From Microcaldota archaeon (GTDB lineage: Archaea; Micrarchaeota; Micrarchaeia; Norongarragalinales; UBA97), in the NCBI GenBank assembly GCA_016194335.1, contig JACQBR010000011.1, forward strand, positions 1 through 64,000: a stretch of 64,000 nt of DNA, written 5' to 3'. Shown here piece by piece: positions 36,138 to 43,705 of this stretch (its first letter is position 1; the number at the start of each line of letters is the position of its first letter). The position numbers and the translations under genes were made by a program. Under the pieces are notes generated by a model. That model had not been told where the DNA came from, did no database searches, and worked only from the letters and a program-made list of their open reading frames with translations.

Positions 36138-36460
36138 TCCAGAAACAACCCTTTCTTCGCGAACCGCGCAAGCCAGCAATTGAACGCTCGCGATTCTAAT
36201 TACTCTGGCTTGACGGTTCGTCGCTCACTACTCTTCGCTTCGTTCGACTCGCTCTGCGGCGTGAAGCCAGAGTAGCGTAAAACGCTGCTTTGATTTGCTG
36301 GCTTCGCACCGCATCGAAAGCGTTGACGGAAATTGTCAAATACAACAACCCACTGTCTGTATAATGCCTAATATGCCCAAATCACGCACTGCCTAAAATG
36401 AATAACCAATACAAACCATAAATAAGAATGTTCCGAAGCCAAAAACAATAGCATCAAAAC
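36138..36460. other. Intergenic region upstream of tRNA-Gly with hairpin and intron-like motif
   Basis: No protein gene is supported here. TACTCTGGCTT near 36200 pairs perfectly with AAGCCAGAGTA near 36264. Farther on, CGAAAGCGTTGACGGAAA (36315-36332) matches the conserved 3' block of both tRNA introns. The remainder is AT-rich and includes a TATA-like TAAATAAG at 36419-36426, about 38 bases before the tRNA. Confidence 0.55.
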
Positions 36461-36475
36461 GCGGCATTGGTCCAG

Positions 36476-36573
36476 AAACCCTTTCTGCGCTCCTCGGAGT
36501 GCTCGCTTGCAACGCTCGCATCCTGCGGTGCTTGAAAGCGTTTACGGAAAGTTGCGCTGAACGGGTTGGACAA
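36476..36573 (+). other. tRNA intron 1 (D loop, between positions 15 and 16)
   Basis: A 98-base intron. AACCC (36477-36481) pairs with GGGTT (36563-36567), then GTCC with GGAC forms a 4-bp central helix, with 3-base bulges AGA and AAT that hold the splice sites. The outer exon helix is weak, so this is a relaxed motif. It shares a 14-base block (AACCCTTTCTGCGC) and a 21-base 3' block with intron 2. Confidence 0.75.
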
Positions 36574-36594
36574 TGGCAAGATACGGGCTTCCCA

Positions 36595-36675
36595 ACAACC
36601 CTTTCTGCGCGCAACTCCTCGCGCTCTCGCTCGTCGAGTGCGCTTGAAAGCGTTGACGGAAACGGTTGTGGAGAA
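36595..36675 (+). other. tRNA intron 2 (canonical 37/38 position)
   Basis: An 81-base intron. CAACC pairs with GGTTG, and TTCC of the anticodon loop with GGAG, leaving 3-base bulges CAA and AAA around the splice sites. The intron repeats the 14-base start block (36597-36610) and the 21-base block ending at 36662 of intron 1 with a single difference. Confidence 0.8.
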
Positions 36676-36829
36676 AGCCTGAGACGCGGGTCCGATTCCC
36701 GCATGCCGCATTGAGCCCTAGGTTGAGTTCCCACAAGGCACTGAAATCTTTTTTTTCACCTCGTCAGCACTGGAGCTTTGTACGTTTATATATGCCTCTA
36801 AAGTAAGACGAGCAACGAAATGTATCTCG

Positions 36830-37228
36830 TCAGATTTTCTTTCCTATAAACGCCGGTACCTTACGCTCGGAGTTCAGGAAAGTGCAAGCTCGTTTGAACC
36901 CGTCGTAGATTCCAGCTTGTCCGCCTTCAATAAAAATTGTGATTGGCGGCAGTTTTTCCAATTGCAGTTTATACTCAGCTATAATCGTTCGTACAGAATC
37001 AGGAGCTTGTTTGTACAGATCGGACAAACTTTTTCCTTTAGCGTCATTGATTTCCATGACGTTCTGGAAACGGACATTAACAAGTATGGCCGGGTCGACA
37101 TAATCGAACCGCCACTCGCTTTTTCCATCGTCAAAAAAGTCTAAATCTCGCGTGTTATCTCGACTAGGCTGACAAAGTTTCAGGTTATCCAAAGCTTCTT
37201 TACCCGTGGCTTTTCGTGAAGTAATCAT
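36830..37228 (-). CDS. Small protein with ParB-like C-terminus
   Basis: A 132-residue protein. The C-terminal segment PPITIFIEGGQAGIYDGFKRACTF with the following FLNSERKVPAFIG resembles the ParB/sulfiredoxin-type fold (strand, DGxxR, helix, VPAxxG), though the match is loose and the catalytic residues are uncertain. The N-terminal half is unknown. It overlaps the membrane-protein gene by ATGA and must be translated with it. AT-rich, like the rest of this island. A role in DNA transactions or defence is only a suggestion. Confidence 0.55.
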   Translation of the reverse strand: MITSRKATGKEALDNLKLCQPSRDNTRDLDFFDDGKSEWRFDYVDPAILVNVRFQNVMEINDAKGKSLSDLYKQAPDSVRTIIAEYKLQLEKLPPITIFIEGGQAGIYDGFKRACTFLNSERKVPAFIGKKI

Positions 37229-37566
37229 CAGAAAAGGGAAACGTAGCCCAAGCTGTTTAGCTGGAGTATTACTAGCCCAAGTAGTAGAACGAGTGTTACT
37301 ATGCCGCTGCCCAATTTTGTTCCATAAGCCTGTCTTTGCGATGTGGCGAGTGCCGCGATGATACCGACCACGCCAACAATTATGCCTGCAGCAAATAGGA
37401 TTGGCATATTCGAAGAAGTGAATATCGTAACGAATCCGTTAGCTAGTAAAACGAGACCGTTTTCTACCGACGAATCGCGAAGGACGTAGTGTTTTTCCTT
37501 TGTGACCTTAGGCACGATGAAGGCTAGGCTCAAAATCGCCAGTCCGAGTGAAAGAAGCTCCGCCAT
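37228..37566 (-). CDS. Small membrane protein
   Basis: A 112-residue protein with three to four hydrophobic helices (start to about 18, 38-50, 54-72 and 85-105) and few charged residues. No family is recognised. It is the first gene of a two-gene unit with the ParB-like protein and is divergent from the Schlafen-type gene, with AT-rich promoter sequence between them. Confidence 0.6.
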   Translation of the reverse strand: MAELLSLGLAILSLAFIVPKVTKEKHYVLRDSSVENGLVLLANGFVTIFTSSNMPILFAAGIIVGVVGIIAALATSQRQAYGTKLGSGIVTLVLLLGLVILQLNSLGYVSLF

Positions 37567-37630
37567 ACTTAACTTCAGGTGTGCTTTCTATTAAAAACGG
37601 CTATTTCCGAAATCTTTAAATATCATTAAG

Positions 37631-37649
37631 TATTATTAGCTATTATTAG
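37631..37649. promoter_or_regulatory. Direct TATTATTAG repeats at the Schlafen-type gene promoter
   Basis: TATTATTAG occurs twice, 10 bases apart, just after a TTTAAATAT element (about 37615) and before the GTG at 37658. One helical turn spacing suggests an operator. Related AATAATAG sequences occur at the gene's 3' end. Confidence 0.4.
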
Positions 37650-37657
37650 GTGGGCGT

Positions 37658-38989
37658 GTGAGTGCTGATTTCGAAAGCCAGGGATTAGAGCTGAAGCTTG
37701 AGGTGGAAAACTTCAAGGATATCAGTAAGGCAGCCTGTGCTTTCGCTAATGCCTTCGGTGGCAGGATAGTTGTAGGCGTTTCTACCGACGGCAAGGTTGC
37801 GGGAGCGCAAGGAAATCTTGACGTGCTGCAACAGCGACTGGAAGGCGCAGTGCAACAGGTAAACCCAGTTCCTTTTCACAAAATCCCCGTGGAAGACCGC
37901 GAAGGCAAGAAAGTAGTAGTTGTCGAAGTTTATCCGATTGGCCAAGGCTCATTTTGCACGTTTAACGGCATCGTTTACTATCGGAGTGGAAGCACCAATG
38001 CCAAGCTTGAAGGAAGAACGCTTCAAGATTACCTCATCAAACGCCGAATTCTCTCGTTTGACGAGTCAATTTCCAAAGCCAAGCTGGAAGATGTCGACAC
38101 TTCGAAACTGAAGAGCTTCCTCAAGAAACGCTCACCCGGAGTAGAGTTTGAAGAAAACAAGGTCAAAGAGTACTTGCTCAATCTTGGCGCAGCTCAGCAA
38201 AACGGCGACTTTTCCCTCAAGAACGTCGGCATTCTCTTCTTTACCAAAGAGCCTTCGAGATTCTTATCGCAAAATGAGGTCAAGCTCGTCCGATTCAAGG
38301 GCGTGCAGCCCATAGACATCATTGACTCTCGCTTTGTAAACTCTTCGCTCCCCGACAATCTGAAGGAGGCAGAAGATTTTATCAAAAAGAATACGCGTAC
38401 GGCGTTCAAGATAGAGAAAACGCAGCGGGTCGAAGTTCCGGAATATCCCGCTCAAGTAATCCGCGAGGCGCTGGTAAACGCATTGGCGCACAGGGACTAC
38501 TTCAGCCGCGATGCTACGCAAATCAACATTTTCGATGACCGAATAGAGTTCCTTAATCCGGGCACTCTTCCTACGGGACTAAGCCGCGATATTTTAGGAA
38601 CGCTTTCAGTCCAACGCAACCCGCTTACCTACCTCATTATGCGCGACCTTGGCCTGGTCGAAGGCCTTGCAACTGGGATACCTAGGATGCGGGAAGCCAT
38701 GAAGAACGCTGGCTTGCCCGAACCAAAGTTCGAGGAGCTGGGAAGTTTCTTCCGCGTCACGATCTTCAACCAAACCAAGCCCGATTCGAGCGGGCTGAAT
38801 GAACGGCAAAAGCGTGCACTGGCCTACTTGGAAAAGAACGCCTCGATAACCTCGAAAACCTACCTAGGCCTCGCCAAAGTATCCCACCCGATAGGCGTAT
38901 CCGACTTGAACGAGCTATGCAAAAAAGGATTATTGAAAAGAATAGGAAAAACAAGGGGCGCGTACTACGTTAAAGTTAATAATAGTTAA
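37658..38989 (+). CDS. AlbA_2 (Schlafen-like) domain protein with HATPase_c_4 and winged helix
   Basis: Residues about 1-115 form an AlbA_2 domain (ELKLEVENFKDISKAACAFANAFGG, then RIVVGV and YRSGSTN). Residues about 260-365 match the HATPase_c_4 region (VIREALVNALAHRDYF, DRIEFLNPGTLP, RNPLTYLIMRDLG, GTGIPRM-like). The C-terminus (about 375-443) is a winged helix. These proteins are often called RecG-like helicases or DeoR-like regulators, and some Schlafen relatives cut tRNA or act in defence; the function here is unknown. GTG 37658 is the start. It lies in an AT-rich island next to a restriction-enzyme fragment. Confidence 0.85.
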   Translation: MSADFESQGLELKLEVENFKDISKAACAFANAFGGRIVVGVSTDGKVAGAQGNLDVLQQRLEGAVQQVNPVPFHKIPVEDREGKKVVVVEVYPIGQGSFCTFNGIVYYRSGSTNAKLEGRTLQDYLIKRRILSFDESISKAKLEDVDTSKLKSFLKKRSPGVEFEENKVKEYLLNLGAAQQNGDFSLKNVGILFFTKEPSRFLSQNEVKLVRFKGVQPIDIIDSRFVNSSLPDNLKEAEDFIKKNTRTAFKIEKTQRVEVPEYPAQVIREALVNALAHRDYFSRDATQINIFDDRIEFLNPGTLPTGLSRDILGTLSVQRNPLTYLIMRDLGLVEGLATGIPRMREAMKNAGLPEPKFEELGSFFRVTIFNQTKPDSSGLNERQKRALAYLEKNASITSKTYLGLAKVSHPIGVSDLNELCKKGLLKRIGKTRGAYYVKVNNS

Positions 38990-38994
38990 TAATA
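38975..38994. repeat. Tandem GTTAATAATA repeat
   Basis: Two perfect 10-base copies in a row cover the last codons of the Schlafen-type gene and its stop, followed by ACTAATAATT. They resemble the operator-like repeats at the gene's promoter and may control the fragment gene just downstream. Confidence 0.4.
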
Positions 38995-39036
38995 AACTAA
39001 TAATTGGTTAAAGAAACTTATAGAAAACTGGTTCGA

Positions 39037-39375
39037 ATGGACAAGGAAGAACTCAGGAAGGAAATTCAAGAACTCGCAGATCGCTTTAGTTCGCACCAGT
39101 CGGAGTACGAATCAAGCGACTACTTGGAGAGCCAGCTTAGGGCGGACTTTATAGACGAAATGTTCAGACTTCTCGGCTGGGACTTTTCCAACAGGGCAAA
39201 CTTGTCGCACCTCCAGCGTGAGGTTTTGGTAGAAAAGGGAGACACGAAAGGCCGCCCAGACTATTCATTCCGTGTTAACGGAGAAGACCGGTTTTTTGTT
39301 GAGGCCAAGGCTTCGTCAAAAGGAACGGACAAGCCCGAAGACATTGCTGCTTTTAGACGTAGAACTTTTATGTAA
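39037..39375 (+). pseudogene. N-terminal fragment of a restriction-modification enzyme
   Basis: The 112 residues match the nuclease end of Type I/IIG restriction enzymes: an acidic N-terminal helix, EMFRLLGWDF, REVLVEKGDTKGRPDYSF and FFVEAKA, which forms the PD-(D/E)xK site (D in RPDY, E and K in EAK). The frame ends soon after, at AFRRRTFM, where full enzymes carry a methyltransferase and specificity domain of many hundred residues. So it is a truncated remnant. The start may be ATG 39037 or TTG 39004. The lost part was not found downstream. Confidence 0.75.
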
Positions 39376-39393
39376 GCTGCGAGCAATACAAAA

Positions 39394-39654
39394 ATGAAAG
39401 ATGCGTATAGGGCTGAAGTAGTAGAAGAAAATCTTCAAATAGCTAAAAAAGCGCATACGGGACTACGCCCAGGATTTAACGTTGGTGACTTTTACGCTCA
39501 CAAGTTCGGAGCGTGCTGGAAAGCCTTTGACGCCTATTGCGTTTCTGAATTTCCGACCAATAGCGTCGAAGCTAGACTAAAACAGTTTAAAGCTCCATTC
39601 TCCCGATTACCGTATGCCGGATTATCCGTGGTTGAAAGACCGCGGCTCCATTGA
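39394..39654 (+). CDS. Uncharacterised 86-residue protein, possibly a fragment
   Basis: A short AT-rich frame starting MKDAYRAEVVEENLQIAKKAH and mostly helical in its first 30 residues. No family is recognised. The last 18 residues (RLPYAGLSVVERPRLH) look unlike the rest, which hints at truncation by the event that cut the restriction gene. It may be a small orphan gene or debris. Confidence 0.35.
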   Translation: MKDAYRAEVVEENLQIAKKAHTGLRPGFNVGDFYAHKFGACWKAFDAYCVSEFPTNSVEARLKQFKAPFSRLPYAGLSVVERPRLH

Positions 39655-39726
39655 AAGCGTTTTTCGTTCAACAATGAGTCGTTTTGCTTTTCATAGATTG
39701 AATTAACGGCTTGAGAAACGCGACGG

Positions 39727-40476
39727 TCACGCTGTTGCTTGGCGCAGTTCGCTTTCGCTTGCCCCTTCTTTTTTGAGTTCGGCAATGGCCTGCTTTCTGG
39801 CCATGCCTTTCTTCAAGCGCATCTCGTAAGACTCTTTGAGTATGCTGATTTCATCAAGCCTGCGGAGCTCTTCCTGAATCGGCGCGTCAATCCGGTAAGG
39901 TTCCCGGCTGAGCTCAACGAGCTTGTTGTAGACCGCGCCATACCAATACCGCCCCAGGCTCTGGCTCTTGCACTCCTCAAGAATCACGCTCCAGTCAACC
40001 GTTGCGGTCCTGACAATCGATGCGACGTCATCCAAGTCGCCCGGCCGTTCGGTTATCGCCTTGAAGAGAACCAGGTCCTCATTTGAAAACAAGTGCGTTG
40101 CAAGGTTGCCGTAGTTTCCGAATGGAACGCTCCTCTTTTTGACTGTTGGCGAAAGGGAAAGCGCGCCGCACACTTTCTTCGCGAAAACATCGAACCGAGA
40201 ATCACTCCGCAACCACACGCCCCCGGCTGCCTGCATGAGGTCGTAAGGCCCTTCCAACTTCCTGTCTTGGGTGAAACCGATTGACTTTAGGGCCTGTGCA
40301 AAAGATTTTGCGTCTCCAACGGTTTCAAACACCACGTCAACATCCTTGGTAGATGCTTTCTGGTTTCGGAAAACCATTGCCCCGCCCCCAAAAATGTAGG
40401 CATCCATGCGGCTCGGCAGGAATTTGCCTGCCTCGCCCAAAGCGGCTTTTAACCCGGCGTCATCCAATCTGGCCAT
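39727..40476 (-). CDS. Nucleotidyltransferase-fold protein (AbiEii/DUF6036-like)
   Basis: A 249-residue protein with a DNA-polymerase-beta-like nucleotidyltransferase signature: IFGGGAMVFRNQKASTKDVDVVF, where the glycine motif and the DVDVVF acidic pair match the AbiEii/MNT type. Residues beyond 130 are helical with a basic C-terminus. Such enzymes are often toxins or antitoxins that modify tRNA or partner proteins. It is divergent from a winged-helix gene, with 79 AT-rich bases between, like type IV toxin-antitoxin pairs; the pairing is inferred. Confidence 0.75.
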   Translation of the reverse strand: MARLDDAGLKAALGEAGKFLPSRMDAYIFGGGAMVFRNQKASTKDVDVVFETVGDAKSFAQALKSIGFTQDRKLEGPYDLMQAAGGVWLRSDSRFDVFAKKVCGALSLSPTVKKRSVPFGNYGNLATHLFSNEDLVLFKAITERPGDLDDVASIVRTATVDWSVILEECKSQSLGRYWYGAVYNKLVELSREPYRIDAPIQEELRRLDEISILKESYEMRLKKGMARKQAIAELKKEGASESELRQATA

Positions 40477-40522
40477 TTCCACACCAATTTACTAATTATA
40501 GTTACTCCTATTAGTTTCAGTA

Positions 40523-40532
40523 AAATATATTA
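40523..40532 (+). promoter_or_regulatory. TATA element of the winged-helix gene
   Basis: AAATATATTA is centred 28 bases before the ATG at 40556, giving a leaderless mRNA. The surrounding bases hold near-palindromes (ACTAATTATAGT near 40491) that could bind the protein itself. Confidence 0.55.
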
Positions 40533-40555
40533 AGGTAATTGTTTACTATTCTTGT

Positions 40556-41434
40556 ATGATTAAACTCAGTAAGTCGGAGTTGCGCGTGCTGATTGGGGTT
40601 GTTACCGGCGGGGGGGGCACGGTGAGCAATTTGGCCTCTTCGCTGGGGGTTACCCCCGGGCTAATTTCCCGCGCGGTTTGTTCCCTGCAAGCCGGAGGTC
40701 TTGTAAAAAGTGAAAAGAAAGGGAGGATGAAACTCGTGGAATTGGCCGATACCGGCCATGCGGCTGCGTTTATGCGTTTGCTTCAATCACGACCTGACGC
40801 TTCACTGAACTGGCTTTCTGGATTTGCAATCGAAGTGCTCATAATTGCGGCAGGAGAGAAGGGAGTGGCAAGCGATTGGCTGGAGAAGGAGGCGACTTGT
40901 TCAAAGGCCACGCTGAGGAAAATGATTTACGGCCTGAGGTCTGCCGGGGTGCTTGCAAAAATTTCGGGGGGGTTCGAGGTTACTGAGGGTTTGGCGCGTG
41001 ATTTCGCAAACGCCTACGCAGACTGGCTCCAATTCAAGGACCAAGAAAGGTTTACGGGTTATAGCGTAAGCAAGAGAATAAGAAAACACGTAATCCTGCG
41101 CACTCAAACAAAGCAGGTGCCGGAATGGTTTGGCAAAACCGGAATGACTGCTTTAATAGAGTCCGGCTTGAACCTTACTCCCACCTCTTACTCCGATTAC
41201 TATTATTCCATTGACAAGCGCAAGCGCAGCCTACCAATAGAAGAACAGCTTGTTCACGCAATAGTGCTTTCGACTCTTCGCCAACATGCAGCCGACCGCA
41301 CGGCATTATCAATGTTTCTGGCAACCAACCGCCTAGATTATGGCGCTCTAACCTATCTTACGGCACAGTACTCGGTTCAAAAAGAGTACGAGGAACTGCG
41401 CAGGGTAAACGAACTGGTAAAGAGAATCCAGTAG
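40556..41434 (+). CDS. Double winged-helix DNA-binding protein
   Basis: A 292-residue protein with two likely winged helices: residues about 4-66 (ELRVLIGVV, TVSNLASSLGVTPGLISRAVCSL, then SEKKGRMKLVEL) and about 85-140 (EVLIIAAGEKGVASDWLEKEATCSKATLRKMIYGL). The C-terminal 150 residues are helical and unassigned. It may repress itself and the divergent nucleotidyltransferase gene, in the manner of AbiEi antitoxins, but sequence similarity to AbiEi was not checked. Confidence 0.7.
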   Translation: MIKLSKSELRVLIGVVTGGGGTVSNLASSLGVTPGLISRAVCSLQAGGLVKSEKKGRMKLVELADTGHAAAFMRLLQSRPDASLNWLSGFAIEVLIIAAGEKGVASDWLEKEATCSKATLRKMIYGLRSAGVLAKISGGFEVTEGLARDFANAYADWLQFKDQERFTGYSVSKRIRKHVILRTQTKQVPEWFGKTGMTALIESGLNLTPTSYSDYYYSIDKRKRSLPIEEQLVHAIVLSTLRQHAADRTALSMFLATNRLDYGALTYLTAQYSVQKEYEELRRVNELVKRIQ

Positions 41435-41543
41435 AGGTTTTGCCACATGCCCGGAGGCATTTTGCCGGCAATTCGCTGGCAGCAATGTCAATCCCGGCTG
41501 TTTATTATCCTCTCTTCCCGAATTTCTCAGGGAGTTTGGTAGG

Positions 41544-42089
41544 GTGGAAGCTGCGGGATTGCTGCCGAAGGGAGGAATAGAATTCAACGACGAGTTCCGG
41601 CAGGCTCTTGGCATCATGGAAGATACCAACAGCCACGCGTTCATCACCGGCAGGGCGGGAACCGGAAAGTCCACCCTGCTCGAGTATTTCCGCAACACCA
41701 CAGGAAAGGAAATCGCGGTGCTCGCGCCAACCGGCGTCGCGGCGGTGAACGTGCGCGGCCAGACGATACACTCTTTTTTCGGGTTCAAGCCGGACATCAC
41801 CATTGGGAAAGTGAAGAGAGTTTCGGGGAAAATGCGCCGGCTGTACGGAAATCTCGACGCGATAGTGATTGACGAGGCGTCAATGGTGCGCGCAGACCTG
41901 CTTGACTGCGTGGACCGTTTCCTCCGCCTCAACTCGGGCAATGAGGCCGCGCCGTTCGGGGGAGTGCAGATGATTTTCATCGGCGACCTCCAGCAGCTTT
42001 CCCCCATAGTAACGGGCCGCAACGACCCTTGCCCCTGCGGCTCCGGAAGGAAATTCAAGAAATGCTGCCTCAACCCACTCGCCCCTTAA
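41544..42089 (+). CDS. Truncated PIF1-like helicase joined to a SEC-C zinc tail
   Basis: Residues about 10-155 match the N-terminal half of PIF1/RecD-type helicases: ITGRAGTGKSTLL (Walker A), LAPTGVAAVNVRGQTIHSFF, AIVIDEASMV (Walker B) and FIGDLQQLSP. Motifs IV-VI are missing. Directly after, GRNDPCPCGSGRKFKKCC is a SEC-C zinc motif, so the protein joins an incomplete helicase to a tail known from SecA and other proteins. No stop or frameshift separates them. It may bind but not unwind DNA, or be a recombination remnant. The start is GTG 41544. Confidence 0.75.
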   Translation: MEAAGLLPKGGIEFNDEFRQALGIMEDTNSHAFITGRAGTGKSTLLEYFRNTTGKEIAVLAPTGVAAVNVRGQTIHSFFGFKPDITIGKVKRVSGKMRRLYGNLDAIVIDEASMVRADLLDCVDRFLRLNSGNEAAPFGGVQMIFIGDLQQLSPIVTGRNDPCPCGSGRKFKKCCLNPLAP

Positions 42090-42285
42090 GCACGAGCTTC
42101 ACACCCCCCGCGCTATGACAGACAAAAAAACGCAGAAGGACGGCAAGTGCGGAGCCAACTCGGCCGTTGAGCAGCAGGCGCAGCGGGGGGTAACTGAAAA
42201 CCAAAGGCCGGCAAGCCGCTTGGCTCCGGTTTTTTAATGCCACCGCCGCCATTCTAACTGCCAGAATGGAATTGCGGATGTCGGA

Positions 42286-43697
42286 ATGATGTTGATGGAC
42301 TCCAGTTTTCGCCTGCTTTCGAAAACGGGCGACGAGCTTGCGCTGCTGTTCAGCCCGCCGGGCGCGCTCAAAGTGGGCGATTGCGTGAGGATTTACGATG
42401 GGGAACTCGAAATTGCCGCACAGGCGTACGACTTGCGTTACGGAGGGTTGCGCAAGGCGATTGGGGAAGTCATCTCAAGGCTCTCAAGCCCGGACGCCAA
42501 GCTCGCCGCCGAACTGGTTGCAAAGCACGCGCAGGAATTTTCGGAATTCAGGGTTGCAAAATGCAAAATAAGGGGCACTATCGAAAACGGCAGGTTCACC
42601 CCGGGTTTGCTGCGCCTGCCTTCAAGCCAGGCACGCACGGAGCGCATGACCTAGCGGCAGGTGCTGGGGATGCTGGCGCTCTCTCCTAAAAAACCCGCAG
42701 CCATAGGCTCGCTTTACGGCTCTGACTTTCCGCTGGAAATCGATTTGGCAAGCCTGCAGGGAGTGACGCTGGTGACCGGCAGGAAAGGCAGCGGAAAGTC
42801 GCACTTGGCCAAAAAACTGCTGGAGCAGATAATAGCCAACGGCGCGCCGGCAGTGGTGCTGGACGTGAACGGCGAGTATGCCAGCTTGAAGAAAAACACC
42901 TCGGGCGGGGAGAGCGGCGTTTGTGAAGAGATTTTCGAACTTGCGCCGGGAAGCAATTTTTTCATCCCGCTTGACGGCATCAGCTTTGAAACGTTCTGCA
43001 AAATGTGCCAGATTGAGGAAAACCACAACTCCTTCAGGCTCTTTGCGCGCTACTGGTCGGAAAACGATACCGGCAAGGACCTTGGAAACCTGCGCGAATG
43101 GGTGCAATCTTCGCAAAGCCCGCCCGGCTCCCTCAACGCGGCAATGGCCCGCATAGACTACGCCTCGAGCCTGGGGGTGTTTGGCGAATTCAACTTCGCC
43201 GCAAAGCTTGAGGGCGTGAGAAACGGCGGCGCCATAGTGCTGAACTTGTTCAAGCAAGGCGAGAAGGCAAAGGAACTCTCCATCGTCTACGTGCTGAGGC
43301 AGTTGATCGAAGCGGGATTGCAAGACCGGGGGCGGGTGTTCCTTTTTGCCGAAGAGGCCCAGAATACTTCGAAAAGGAATTTTGGGACGACGTTATTACC
43401 AGAATGCGCCACTTGGGAATCTATTCCATCGTCATCACCAACGAGCCAACAACCTTGCCAAGCATGGTGTTCCGCCAGTGCGACAACCTGTTCGCCTTCA
43501 ATTTCTCCTCCGACAACGACATTGCCTTCGTCTCCAACGCGCAGGTTATAGATCCGCAGAGCCTTGCGCTCATCAAGAACCTCGGGGTGGGCCAGTGCGC
43601 GGCAATAGGAAAGTGCACGAACAACTTCCCGCTGTTGATCCAAGTCAGCCAGACGAACGCGAAAGCAGGCGGGGAAACAAAACTATTGTGGAAGTGA
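42286..43697 (+). pseudogene. HerA-like DNA-translocating ATPase, broken by a stop and a frameshift
   Basis: The first part (42286-42654, 122 residues) looks like a HAS-barrel domain (PPGALKVGDCVRIYDGE). It is followed in the same frame, after a TAG at 42652-42654, by RQVLGMLALS..IGSLYGSDFPLEIDL and the P-loop TGRKGSGKSHLAKKL, which is how HerA/DUF87 ATPases continue. A one-base loss at about 43363-43365 then shifts the frame: FLFAEEAQN should read on as YFEKEFWDDVITRMRHLGI, which is in the next frame and runs to 43697. So one gene carries two lesions. If translation restarts at ATG 42670, only a fragment is made. HerA-like motors act in DNA repair or defence. Confidence 0.85.
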
Positions 43698-43705
43698 GAA
43701 AAGGC

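Larger units (their letters stand above)
36461..36710 (+). tRNA. tRNA-Gly (anticodon CCC) with two introns
   Basis: Exons are 36461-36475, 36574-36594 and 36676-36710, giving a 71-base tRNA. The acceptor stem GCGGCAT/ATGCCGC is perfect. After removal of intron 1 the D loop is AGTGGCA with A14, G15, G18, G19 and A21 in place; the D stem GTCC/AGAT has a C-A mismatch and a G-U pair. The anticodon stem CGGGC/GCCTG encloses TTCCCAA, anticodon CCC at 36591-36593. The T arm is GCGGG, TCCGATT, CCCGC; A73 is the discriminator and CCA is not encoded. Both introns sit in bulge-helix-bulge-like folds that the archaeal endonuclease would cut. RtcB and archease in this window could join the exons. Confidence 0.85.

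Noticed and set aside
36393-36736. Minus-strand frames of 64-113 residues over the tRNA gene
   Set aside because: They are antisense to the tRNA and its introns; strings such as CGNRTR come from the reverse T arm.
42115-42237. 40-residue plus-strand frame between the PIF1 fragment and the HerA-like gene
   Set aside because: Hydrophilic, with no ribosome site or homologue I recognise; too weak to list.
42652-42654. TAG in the HerA-like gene as a recoded (pyrrolysine) codon
   Set aside because: The same gene also has a frameshift, and another gene is broken by TAA; decay or error is simpler.
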